Source: Lytechinus pictus
Lineage: Eukaryota; Echinodermata; Echinoidea; Temnopleuroida; Toxopneustidae
Direction: 5' to 3'
NCBI RefSeq assembly: GCF_037042905.1
Contig: NC_087258.1
Span: 5,806,501 to 5,870,500, forward strand
Length of the DNA stretch: 64,000 bases
Part shown: positions 33,360-44,831 of the stretch, one piece after another
Numbering within the stretch: the first letter of the stretch is position 1
Layout of the letters: every line of letters begins with the position of its first letter
Notes under the pieces: generated by a model
The model's input: the letters and a program-made list of their open reading frames with translations, nothing else
What the model was told of the DNA's origin: nothing
Database searches by the model: none
Program-made: the position numbers and the translations under genes

Positions 33360-36300
33360 AAATGGTTGTACAATATCCATGTGCTTCATGTAAGTTAGCC
33401 GTTAAGAGAAATAACAAAGGTTTTTTTGTGCACTTCGTGTGGCAAATGGGTACACATATCTTGTGCCGACGTACCACTGAACTTGTACAATAATGTATCC
33501 CATCATTTTAATAACTGGGAATGCCCTAGGTGTATTATGCAACATTTGCCATTCTTTGACTTTGATATTGATGTAACCGGTCAGGCTAATGATGTTAATG
33601 GTAAGCATGGATCTACCCAATGTAACAATTATCTTACATGTGACTTTATTTACTCGTACCTTTCAGGCAAAGGAATTACATTTACTCAGTTGAATGTAGT
33701 GAGTCTTTATAAACATATCGATGAGATACGCACTATCTTGAGTTGCAATGACATACATTTACTTGCTCTCAATGAAACGAGACTTGATACGTCCATAAAT
33801 GATTATGAAATAGAAGTTTCACATTACAACATTGCTCGTAAAGATAGGAATATGTTAATTAGGCGGTGGTGTTTCATTTTATATTCATGAAAGTATAAAG
33901 TTCAGTATAATTGAGGATTCTCCTATGTCAGATTTTGAAGCCATACCTGTTGTCATGAATATACAAAATTCTAAACCAATAATGCTCTCAAATTAGACCA
34001 CCGAATTCTAAGTCTGATATTTTAGACCACTATGAAAACTTTTTGGAATATTCGGAAACTCTAGACTGCCATCTTATTATCATATGGGTGATATTAAGCT
34101 TGATATATTGAAAGAGGTTGACGATTGTACCACGAGACGATACAAGCAGATTAACAACGCATTATCATTATCTTTTGCCAATACTACTGAATGTACCAGA
34201 GTTACAAGTCAATCTGCCTCTCTTATTGATCACATGTTAACTAGCAATAGTTCTATGATTAAGTCCTCTGGTGTCATACATAATTGTGTTAGCGACCATT
34301 CGATGGGCTATCTCGTTTGGAAATCCTATCATGCTCATTCTGGTGTCAAGTATTGTACGTACAGGAATTTGAAAGATGTTGATATAGTACAAGTCTGATT
34401 TAACTCAGATAAACTGGATTGAGGTTGAGTCGGAAAATGATATCGATAAATCCACTGATAAATTTGAAAAGCTATTCCTAGAAGTTGTAAATACACATAT
34501 GCCTCTTAAGACAAAGAGGGTTCGAAAACTTCAATCCCCATGGATAAATGAAAGTATATTTCAAGCAATGAAGAAAAGAGACATGGCTAAAACAAAGGCT
34601 ATCAAAACCAAAAATTTGAGTTTTTGGAAAGATTCTCGTGTATTAAAGAATAAAGTAACATCTCTAATCAAAAAGGCTAATAAAGATTATTATACAGAAC
34701 TAACCAAATATAAAAATTCTAATAATTCATGGAAAACATTACCTTCTTTGTTACCCAAGAACATTTCTTCGTCTCCACCTCAATCTAGTCAAAGTCAAAC
34801 CATGGCCAACCAATTTAATCAATATTTTTCAAATATAGGTAATTGGTTGAACCTGGCCTCTTCGACAGAAAATGACTTAGTACATGATAAAAATGTTACT
34901 GGTATGACAGTTGAACATCTATTGAAACTTTGTAGTGTAAGTCAAAGTGATATATTGAAAGAAGTATTACAACTGAAAAATAAGAAATCCGTGGGTTTAG
35001 ACGGAATACCCATTCATATCCTAAATATGTCCATAAATGAATTTATACGTCCAGTCAGCTATCTTATGAATGAATCCATCGTTCAAGGTGTCTTTCCAAA
35101 GAAATGGAAAATTGGTAAAGTTATTCCGTTACACAAAAAATGTGATCGATCAAATCCTAATAACTACAGACCGATTTCTATTCTTTCTTGCTTATCGAAG
35201 GTTCTTGAAAGATTAATCCATAAACAGCTCGTACAACATTTAAATTGTAATAACATTTTCACTTTGGACCAATCAGTCTTCCGTCCTAAACATTCTACTG
35301 CCCTAATCAAAGTCACGGATGATTGGTTAATAGATCTTGATGATGGAAAATACACGGGTGCGGTCTTCTTAGACCTCCAAAAAGTTTTTGACATGGTTAA
35401 CATTCAATGTCTGCTTGAAAAACTTAAAAGAGCTGGGATTAGAGAAACGAATTTGAACTGGTTTCAAAGCTACCTTTCAGATAGAAAAATGGTAACATGT
35501 ATTCATAACTGCAACTCTGAAGAATTACCAATCAGGCAAGAGGTTCCTCAAGGATCGATACTAGTCCGCTGATTTTTTTAATTTTTATTAATGATTTACC
35601 TACTATTTTCAAGTCATGCAACATCCATTTCTATGCAGATGACACTGTGATTTACGTTTCTCATAAAGATCCCCACATAGTTCAATCAACGTTAAATAGA
35701 GAGTTGCTAATGCTTGATAGATGGATGGACACGAATAGACTTAAAATTAATTATGACAAAACAATGTGCATGCTTTTTGGAAATAAACATATGCTAAAAA
35801 AAACACAATGGACTAGATTTAAGAATTGATGGTCATACCATCAAACAAGTATCTTCGCTGAAATACTTGGGTGTGTATATTGATTCAGAACTGAAATGGG
35901 ATGTTCATGTTAACCACTTAAGTGAAAAGGTGGGTCGTATGATTTCGTTCCTCCGTAGATTAAGTAAATTTATCAATAGGAATAATTTGAAAATTATCTA
36001 TCAGAGTGTTATACTGCCCAACTTGGATTATGCTGATGTAATATGGCAATCTTCCTATGACAAATATACTGATCAGCTACAAAAGTTTCAAAATAGAGCT
36101 GGTAGAATTATCCTTAATATAAATAATCGGTCACATGTTTCTACTGACTCAATTCATGAAATAATGGAATGGCAAACCCTGAAGTCTAGGCAAAACTTTC
36201 ATATTCAAACAATGATGTTTAAGATCCTCAATGATTTGGCTCCCAAATATCTAACAACATACATATTTTAAACCTCAAGACCTTACCATTTTCGAAAAAA

Positions 36301-36895
36301 TAATTTGTGCCTCCCCAAACCTAGAACTAATTATTGCAAACGCACATTTTTCTATAGGGAGGCTAAGTTTAACAGTATACCAGATAATATTCGTAATTGT
36401 ATGACCTTAATTCTTATAGATCAGCGTTGTCACATTTGAGACATTGATTTATTTTTTTTTTTTTTTTTCTGGGGGAGGGGGTAGTCGGGTGGGAGTAAGC
36501 AAATTGATAGTGATTTTTTTTTCTCCTTTCCTTCTTTTGTTCTACCTTATCTTTTCTTTCTTCCTTCCTTTCGCTCTTTTGTTTTTTCTTTTTCTGTTCT
36601 CATGTTCCTCTCCCTATGACTCTCTCTCTCCCTCTTTTATTTGGTCCCCATGGAGGACCAGCCGCACATATAATTGGTGCAGCTTAATATAGGTTATCCA
36701 ACCGTCTTTTGTCTTAAGTTTGATCTCTTAACTTTCTTACATGTTTCAATCATTAATTTTTCTTTTCTTTTTTAATCAATGTTTAGAATTTATTTCATTA
36801 TGTATGTATATGTTACTCCTTGCATCTCTTTACATGTATATATATTGTTATGTTTTTTTTTTGACGGAAATAAAAACAAACAAACAAACAATAAT
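33360..36895 (+). mobile_element. Decayed CR1/L2-group LINE with PHD-type zinc finger
   Basis: The 5' part encodes a zinc finger across a frameshift near 33420: CASCKLAVKRNNKG, then CTSCGKWVHISCADVP and WECPRC. This is a PHD-like Cys/His pattern as found in front of some CR1-type ORFs. Endonuclease pieces follow (ITFTQLNVVSLYKHIDEIRT, LLALNETRLDTSINDYEI, MGDIKLDILKEVDD, SASLIDHMLTSNSSMI, CVSDHSMGYLVWKS), then reverse transcriptase (KKSVGLDGIPIHILN, KIGKVIPLHKKCDRSNPNNY, RPISILSCLSKVLERLIHKQ, VFLDLQKVFDMVN, RQEVPQGSI, FYADDTVIY, KYLGVYIDSELKWDVHV, ILPNLDYADVIW). The last codons to about 36440 hold a degraded SIPDNIRNC block. The 3' UTR has a TGGTCC/GGACCA stem-loop (36642-36660). The element ends in GACGGAAATAAAAACAAACA repeats at about 36895. 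At least five frameshifts or stops (near 33420, 33885, 34390, 35570, 35820). Confidence 0.85.
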
Positions 36896-38560
36896 ATTTT
36901 TTACCCTTCTTCCTTCCTTTCCTGTTTGTTTGGGGGGGGGTCTGTACTCCACTGTGTACAGGTTTTTTATGATTGTGCGTTAAGCTCTATGCGGCAGTTC
37001 CATTAGACGTTTTTTTTTTAACGAGGAGCGCAGTACGGCTTATGAGCGAGCAAAGCGAGCGAGAAAAAAATCACCTTTTCATGAGAATGAGAATCTGACT
37101 TTGAGATATTTTTTTGACATCATATTCAGTAAATAAAATCATATCCTATACTTTTCCTTTGCTTTTCTTTCCTTCTTTTTCTTCTTGGTTGTAGAACTTT
37201 TGGGGGCCATGGCCCCCTTCTATAATTACAAGCCTATACGGCAGTGCTATGCGGTTGGGGTCCGGAACGCAGACGACGGTAATTCTTGATATCAAAGCCA
37301 TTTTAAACCTTGCAGATTGCCGGTATTTTTAATCAAATAACAGGTAAATACAGAGTATAGCTCTTTCACAACACATTAAAAAAAACGCAGTTGCGTAATG
37401 AACCAAATATTTTGAGGGGGCACAATATATCAATGGAGAAAATTTGTAAAAAGCCGCCAGCGAGGAAAGCGAGCTTGAAAAAAGAATTGCCTATTTAAAT
37501 TAAATTCGATTTATGTGATAGATTTTGTTCTATTATATTCAGCAAATAACATCTTTAGTTTTTTCCATTCGTTTCATTACGTCGCCTTCTATAATTTATT
37601 TTATTTTCCCTTGAGTGTGGAACCAAAACACCCCCTCCCGCCTTTACGCCAGTGATTGAACGTAAAGCTTAATGTAGGAAGGGTGACTACAGGGGGGGGG
37701 GGCGAATTATAGAGCCCTTTGAAGGTTAAGATAAAGAGCCCCTACTGCGTGGGGTGTGGGGCAGAGCAACAATGTGGTATGCAGTCCATTTTTCTTTCCG
37801 CTCTTTATTTTCAATATTTGGCAGCCCGGTCGTGTTATAAGTTCTTTTTTTTTCTTTTCCCTTTTTTTCGGTTTCCAATTTAGGTTTTGGCTAATTCCAA
37901 TCTACCTTCATTTCCCGCTTTTGTTTGCCACTTAGTCATCTTTTAATTTATTTCCCTTCACCCTAATATTGCCAATGTATTAGTAGGCCTATTTCGGAAT
38001 GACTTGTTCTTTCCCTAATGTTTTTCTTTCGTTCCTTTTCCCGCTTTCCTTCCGTTTTCCATTGTTGAAAATATATATAATTATTTTTTTTACTTTTCCC
38101 TGTCCCTTTCCTTTTTCTCTTTTCCTTTTCCCCTTTCCTCCCCCTTTCTCTTTCTTTCTCCCTCCCTTTTCTCTTTTTTCCGTTTTTTCCCCGGTGAAAT
38201 CCGCCAGGGGGGGGGGGCAGCTTGCCCCCCTTGTGGGGGTAAGCTGTTTACTTTTTAGTTTGTCTTTTTTTTAAGTTGCCCCCTCCCCCTCGAAAAAAAA
38301 TCGTATTTATTCAAAAAAGCCCATGAGTGAGTAGATATAATGCATGTGAAAATTATTCAAGAGAATGTGACGGAGTTTTGGTGAATTTTAGCTTTTATAA
38401 TTTAAACAGCGATATTATCTTTGTACAGGCAAGCAATCAATATCTTATTATATCGAAAGTGCCACTCTGCACATATTTATATCACACGCAAATAACCAGT
38501 ACATGTGTGGTGAGTTTGTTTGAGGAGGAATGGCCGAGATCCTGAGTGGATACATTAGCT
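36896..38560. other. Gene-free, G/C-run and pyrimidine-rich repeats
   Basis: A GAGCGAGCAAAGCGAGCGAG fragment at 37041-37060 and another at 37452-37472 belong to the dispersed GCGAGC repeat group. CAGTTGCGTAATGAACC at 37388 and CCTTTACGCCAGTG ending near 37652 may be the decayed ends of one hAT-like element; flanks AAAAAACG and ATTGAACG agree at 5 of 8 positions. Pyrimidine tracts lie at 37840-38280. No coding signal. Confidence 0.4.
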
Positions 38561-40460
38561 AGTGTGGATAGGTGCGTTGATTCATTAGGTAGTGTGGGTG
38601 GATGATGAGTGTGGGTGAGTGGATTCATAAGATAGTAATATAATTAGTGAATGGTGAGTGTGGGTGAGTGGATTTAATAGAAAGTGTGAGTGGATGATAA
38701 CTGTGGGAGAGTGCATTCATGAGATAGTGGGGGTTAATGATGAGTATCGGCCTTTGTGAGTGTGGTTTGATTAATTAGATACCGGCCGTGTTCGGTCACC
38801 GTGAATGTGGGTGGGTGAATTCGTAAGTGTGGTGCGTGTTGAGTGTGGGTTGGTGGCTTCATTAGATAGTGTGGGTGGGTGGATTTGTTGAATAGTGTCC
38901 GTGAATGATGAGTTTGGGTGAGCGGATTGATTAGATACTATATTGGTGAATGATGAGTGTGGGAGAGTGTATTCGTTAAATACATGTAGTATGGGTGGGT
39001 GATGAGTGTGGGAGAGTGTATTCGTTAAATACATTGTAGTGTGGGTGGATGATGAGTGTGTGTGTGATTGAATTCAATAGATAGTGTGAGTGAAATGTGA
39101 GTGTGTGAGTGGATTTATAAGATAGTGTGGGTGAGTGGATTCATTAGACAATGTGAGTGGATGATAGGTGTGGGTGAGTGGATTCATTAGATAATGTGGG
39201 TACTGTAAGTTGATTCTTTAGATAAGTTGGGTGTATGAGCGTGAGTGCGTAGATTTATTCGATTCGTTAGATACCGTGTGTGGTTGGTGAGCGTGAGTGC
39301 GTAGAATTATTAGAATCGTTAGATACCGTGTGTGGTTGGTGAGTATGAGTGGGTGGATTCGTTAGTGAGGGTGGGCGGATTTGTTAGTGTGGGTGAGTGG
39401 AGAGTGCTGATGAGTGTGGGTGAATGGATTCGTTATTGTGGGTGGGTGGATTCGTTAATGTGGGTGGGCGGATTCGTTAGATACCGTGAGTGGTTGGTAA
39501 GTGTGGGTGTAGGTGAGTGGATTTGTTAGATAGTATATGGGTGAATTATGAGTGATGATGGTGATGACGGGTTCTTTTATAGCGCCGGTATCCGATCAGC
39601 TGGGCGCTCATGGCGCTTGCTCAAAAATAGGGTGTGGGTGAGTGGATTTGTTAAAAAGTGTGTTTGAATGCTGAGTGTGGGTGAATGCATTCACAAGATA
39701 GTGCGGGTGAATCATGAGTATCGGCCTTTGGGAGTGTGGTTTGAATCATTATATAGTGTTGATGGATGGGAGTGCGGGTGGGTGGATGATGATAGTGTGG
39801 GACGTGATGTGTTAAATAATGTGGGTAGATTGTGAGTGTGGAGAGTGGATTCGTGAAATTGTTTGGGTGGATGATGAGTGTGGGTACTGTAAGTGGATTC
39901 TTTAAATGGGTTGGGTGGATGAGTGTGAGTGCGTAGACTTGTAAGATAGTGTGGGTGATTGGTAGTGTGCGTGAGTGGATGCGTATGATAGTGTACGTGG
40001 ATGGTGAGTGCGAGTGAGATGATTCATCATATAGTGTGGGTAGATGATGGGTGTGGGTGAGTGGTTTCATTAGATGGAGTGAGCAGGTGGGTGACGTGTG
40101 GGTGAGTGGATTCATTGGACGTATATGTACGTGGAGTGAGTTTGGGCGAGTGGCATCATTAGATAGTGTGGGTGGGTGGATTCATCAAAAAGTGTAGGTG
40201 AATAATAGTGTGCGTAAGTGGATTCGTATGATAATGTGCATGGATGGTGAGTGCGAATGAGAGGATTCATCATATAGTTTGGGTAGATCACTGGGGCAAT
40301 TCCTCGCTTCACACCTATAGTTCGTGGGGGATCTATTGTTCCATCCCCACTTGAATAGCATATGACGTCACGAATTTACGCCCGTGTCGTAGATGACGAG
40401 TGCGAATGAGTTGATTTTACCAGATGGTATGGGTGGATTATCAGTGCGGGTAAGTGTAAC
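38560..40460. repeat. G/T-rich minisatellite array
   Basis: About 1.9 kb of imperfect units built from GTGGGTGAGTGGATTC, ATTAGATAGTGTGGGTG and GATGATGAGTGTGGGTGAG, with periods of roughly 25-60 bases mixed without clean register. The opposite strand is open for long stretches (THTHHPP-like peptides) only because of the repeat. At 39570-39625 a different sequence (TTTTATAGCGCCGGTATCCG, TGGGCGCTCATGGCGCTT) interrupts the array and looks like a SINE/LINE tail fragment. Two more unique patches occur at 40290-40400. Confidence 0.85.
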
Positions 40461-40568
40461 TTTTATAACTTTTTGTCAGACTAGTATTTAGTCATAAATT
40501 GATCATCCAACCGTATATGAAGTATGTCAAACCAAGTGGATAATAGAAGAAATGAAATAGCCTAACTA

Positions 40569-41176
40569 TTAAAGGACAAGTCCACCCCCAACAAAAAGTT
40601 GATTTGAATAAAAAGAGAAAAATCCAACGAGCATGACACTGAAAATTTCATCAAAATCGGATGTAAAATAAGATAGTTATGACATTTTTAAGTTTTGCTT
40701 AATTTCACAAAACAGTTATATTCGCATCCTGGTCGATATGCAAATGAGCAGACTGATGACGTCATCCACTCACTATTTCTTTTGTATTTTATTGTAATGA
40801 AATATGAAATATTATATTTTTCTCCTCATTGTCAAGTGAAACAACGATTAATTTATCTGTGAACATGTGGAATTAGCATTGTTTTATACTATATGGTTCA
40901 GTCAAGTTGGTCCTTATTGTCAAATCTGTAAAAATTGAAATACTGTATAATTCAAACAAGAGAAAAGAAAAAAATAGTGAGTGAGGGACATCATCGACCG
41001 TCTCATTTGCATGTCACTGAGTTGTGCATATCACTGTTTTGTGGAAAATAAGCGAAACTTTAAAATGTCATAACTTTCTTATTTTACATCCGATTTTGAT
41101 GAAATTGTCAGCGTTATGCTAGTTTTTTTCTCGTTCATTGAAATCAACATTTTTCTGGGGTGGACTTGACCTTTAA
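40569..41176. mobile_element. TTAA-flanked MITE, family A, copy 2
   Basis: TTAA at 40569-40572 and 41173-41176. Ends are AGGACAAGTCCACCCC on the left and GGGGTGGACTTGACC on the right. Subterminal blocks ATCAAAATCGGATGTAAAAT and AAGATAGTTATGACATT are mirrored at the right end as TTTAAAATGTCATAACTTTC and TTACATCCGATTTTGATG. It is about 600 bp, with no coding capacity. TGATGACGTCATCC lies inside (about 40751). Confidence 0.9.
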
Positions 41177-42649
41177 TTAGACAAACTGGTAAAAGACTAA
41201 GTACGGTATGGGTATTCACAAACTGATTGTAAAAATGGAAGGATTAGAACATGGATCAAACGGAATTAAGTATGAAATGCACGTGCCTCTCGTATCCACA
41301 CATTCAAACACATTTGCACCCCGGCAAAATAAGTTCTTTTCTATGTTTTGTAGGACATGTCATGCTTCAAGTGTATTTGCATTATGGCCCTTTTTATTCG
41401 TGATAAATACCTTTTCACTTTCTGATAATTTTATCAACCTTATTGTTCCCTTTTCAAATTGAATACCGCTAGTTTTGTCTAAATAGCTTCAATTTTCGAT
41501 GACGATAGTGTAACTCCTCTTCCAATTTCTGCCTTGATTCTTTTAACGATGAGATCCATTTCCCCATACTAAACATGTTTTTCAATTACGAAGTACCCTC
41601 TGCAGTTGATCATTCTATAGATGCAATGGGTGCCGTTTTTCTGGTTTCTATTTAGGTTCAATAAATTGGGATAGTAAGAAGAAAATGAGGATGCACGAAA
41701 ATGTATACATAGCAAGGGAGAAAAAAATCTTTCCCTATTAAAAAGAAATTTAATTTTGTGGTAGATTCTGAAAAGCTCTTAAACAGATGATCCTGTTTGT
41801 TATATTTTGACTGTGTATTGCTTCTTTGATCATGTTGATTAATTGTTGTATATTGTTGAAGGTGAAAATGAATAAATCTAAATCTAAAACATATTATTTT
41901 TCCAAATATTCATTTTTACTTGGTTGTGGAATTATTGACGGTGTCCGAGCCCATTACCTGCATCTATACGCTCGTGTTTTTATCTGCTCTAGCAGTGTAA
42001 ATCTATGTTTTATTACCACCGACAATCAGTACGTGCCAGGCGTTCAAAGTAAAAGTAAAGCGGATACCTTCAGCTCTACTTGGAAAATCAATAAGCATCT
42101 TTATCAGACAGGCCTACACATAAGAACAGATTGACATTTCAAACAATCTTGTTCTCGCTAAGAATAAAGTAAGTAAAGGGGAAAACTTTTACAAAAGCTA
42201 ACAGGCATTGGGGAGACTTATATATCAGTACGTAAATTGCGTCTGTGGTTTCTATCCACATCATTAGTAGCCTATTACTACCAGTTTGCATTTTGAAGGA
42301 TCAGTATATTGCTGGTTTTGTTTTATTCAACCTGTGTTATGGATTTTTCTTCCAAAAGAAAGGAATCGATAAAAATAGGGTTTATCCTGAGCATCTTGGT
42401 AATAGTTTTGTTTCCCTTTCCAAAAAATTTCATAACATGTTATAAACATGTACCTTTTAAGGACAAATGACAGGTATTGTCACAGGCATGACGATAAATC
42501 CGCCCTTCGCCACCCACCAGGTAATTAACAGAAAATGAGAAAAAGCGGGTGACAAACGAAGATTTGAATTCATCTTAAGGCTTTGACGCTGAATTCAGTG
42601 AAATCCAGATAATTATTGCGCAAATAGCGAACCACGCACTAATATACAA
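41177..42649. other. Gene-free AT-rich stretch
   Basis: Small open frames (84-102 codons near 41208, 41826) have no family resemblance and no splice or promoter context. Nothing supported. Confidence 0.45.
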
Positions 42650-42822
42650 CTATACCGGGTTTGAGAAAGTATGTATAGTTCAAATATTGTATCCGAGGTT
42701 GGTTCGGCAATTACTGTACGTTTTTTCATGAAAGGCGAAGCCCCGGGGGGAAATAGTTGAATTGTCGGACCACCGAGGTTGAATACTTTCACTTACTTTC
42801 GAAAGAAACGCCCAGTATATTT
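42650..42822. mobile_element. Probable fold-back MITE with mismatched inverted arms
   Basis: TATACCGGGTTTGAGAAAGT on the left has a counterpart ACTTTCGAAAGAAACGCCCA on the right. Inside these, ATCCGAGGTTGGTTCGGCAA is mirrored by TTGTCGGACCACCGAGGTTG. The mirror symmetry is clear but many positions differ. Confidence 0.5.
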
Positions 42823-42935
42823 GTTTTATATTCCTTCCTCATTAAAGTTTGAACGATAAATATCTCCAGCTGATCCGGACGAAATCTAGATAGACTTAGC
42901 TAATTCATGCAAATTAGCTTTTCATGTATAAAGCT

Positions 42936-43338
42936 AGCGGCGGATTAGGTTATTCCACCGGCGGATACCGTATTCGCCGGCAGATATCGTTCTTAACGGC
43001 ATAGATCGTTCATTGGAACCATATCCGCCGGGTTTGACGCGGTTTGATGTATGCAGATTTGGTTCCTCGGCGGATTTGGTTCAGATTGACTACTTGTATT
43101 CATTATGACGTCATCCTCGGCAGCGCATGCGCGTCTCTGGCAATATCGGAGAGGTGGAGCCTAGCGAGATCGCGCGCCGCGGTGACGTACCATTTGACGT
43201 ATACGTGCATACGTTACGTGCAAGAACGACGTCTGCCGAATTGCGGGAGAAATTAACTGATCCGCCGGAGTTGGAACACGATCCGCCGGCGGATTGTCTG
43301 CCTAGTACCGTATCTGCCAGTCACCGGATTCGCCGCTA
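42936..43338. mobile_element. GC-rich ~400-bp inverted-repeat element with CCGGCGGAT motifs
   Basis: CTAGCGGCGGATTAGG at the left is inverted at the right as CCGGATTCGCCGCTAG. The interior repeats CCGGCGGAT or its complement at least six times in both orientations. It contains two CpG-rich stretches unlike the AT-rich surroundings, and one TGACGTCA palindrome at about 43108. No target duplication was evident. It is probably a MITE; an alternative is a CpG-rich regulatory island. Confidence 0.55.
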
Positions 43339-44328
43339 GATTAGATCAGGCTGCAGTGCAGTGGCATGGCATGCGCGGCGGCTGTGAGCGCTTCTAATTC
43401 TAACTATTTTTTTTTCTTATCTCCGATGGATTTCTTTATTTTGTCTGGTGAAATTATGATTAGTCAAGTACTGGGCTCTCAACCAATCGAATAACAACAA
43501 ATAGGGATATATAATATTCACTGGTGAATTTAAAGCAAATAATTAAAAAAAAGAAGCATTATCTCAATGGGGCAGTGCAGGAGCGGCTGCCTGCGCTATG
43601 GTTCTCAAGCATTTAAGAAGACAAAGAGAGAGGAAAACCCGAAGAAATGAGACATAAAGCCGTTAAAAAGAGATACCTGCAAGGGCCATGTCACTCTATT
43701 TCAATTGAGAAATCCTAAATGACGTCCCCTTTTTCGAGTTCCTAGCTCTTTCCCCCTCTCAAAGTACTCAGGGACAGCCCTGCCCCCCCCCCCCACACAC
43801 ACACACATGCAGACACTCAAACGAGCATGGTTATGATGTTGAAAAGGAAATGGAAATCATGCGAAAGCAGTGGTGGGGCAGACATCCAGTCACAATTAAT
43901 TTTACAGATCAGTTCATGAGAAAGCAAACTGTGAAATAGACTGTAGCACGCTACTTTGAACAGCAAACATTGCCATATTGATGATTTGAACCCTATTCAC
44001 AACTGAAAAAAAAAAGAATTATGAATTGTAACAAAATATAGGCTAGGTGAGTGACGCCATCAACTAAATCTGCGTTTCGCAATTCTGTTAAATTTACTGT
44101 CTATGTACCTAGTTTGCAAAGCTACCAAATGTGTTACTTTTTTCATTTTGTCCGTACATCTTCGTTTCGATCGGTAGAATACAACACTGATTTTTCATGA
44201 ACTACAGGGGTCCTTTGGAATGCGGTTTTACAAAACTGAACATTCTGTAAAAGTATAAAACAAAATAGGTGAATTTGGGGATTGCCAATTGCCATAATGT
44301 TTTTAATTCGAAATTATTTTTCACACCA
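43339..44328. other. Gene-free stretch
   Basis: AT-rich sequence with a C run followed by (CA)n at 43785-43806. No coding or RNA feature recognised. Confidence 0.45.
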
Positions 44329-44476
44329 GGGGCCCGTTGCAGAAAGAGTTGCAATCAATCGCAACTCTAAAAATCATGCGCAACTTGATTTTCAACCAAT
44401 CAACAGCGCGCATTTGGGACTTGCGATTGATTTTTTTTGCTTGCATTTAAACGCAACTCTTTCTGCAACGGGCCCC
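44329..44476. mobile_element. Fold-back MITE (GGGGCCCGTTGCAGAAAG type)
   Basis: The left end GGGGCCCGTTGCAGAAAGAG and right end CTCTTTCTGCAACGGGCCCC are perfect complements. The next block GTTGCAATCAATCGCAA is mirrored by TTGCGATTGA further in. Length 148 bp. Related elements lie at 56005-56161 in a DDOST intron and, as a fragment, at about 9641. Confidence 0.85.
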
Positions 44477-44831
44477 AGAGGTGTTTATTGTTCAATACTT
44501 TTTTTGCAATACATATATATCCTGGAAAATTACACATTATAACGCCCCATTCAGATACTGTTTTTTTATTTTATTTTTTTTTTATTTATTTAATTCTCTG
44601 TGAAGATCGAATGTCGACAGAGAGAATCGAGCCATGATTTTGCCAAAATATTTAGGCATGCTGCTTACCGTGTCATTATTTCATACAAATGGCAAGGGCC
44701 TCGATCATGGAGGGGGGCACAGGGAATGATTTGCCCCCCCCCCCCCGAATTATTTTGACAACTCTGAGACATTCACAATATACAATGTATATTTTAATCA
44801 TATTGAACAGCACTAAACCACTTGACATATA

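Noticed and set aside
38771..40312. Long His/Thr/Pro-rich frames on the minus strand
   Set aside because: They are opposite-strand readings of the GTGGGTGAG minisatellite; no conserved domain or start context.
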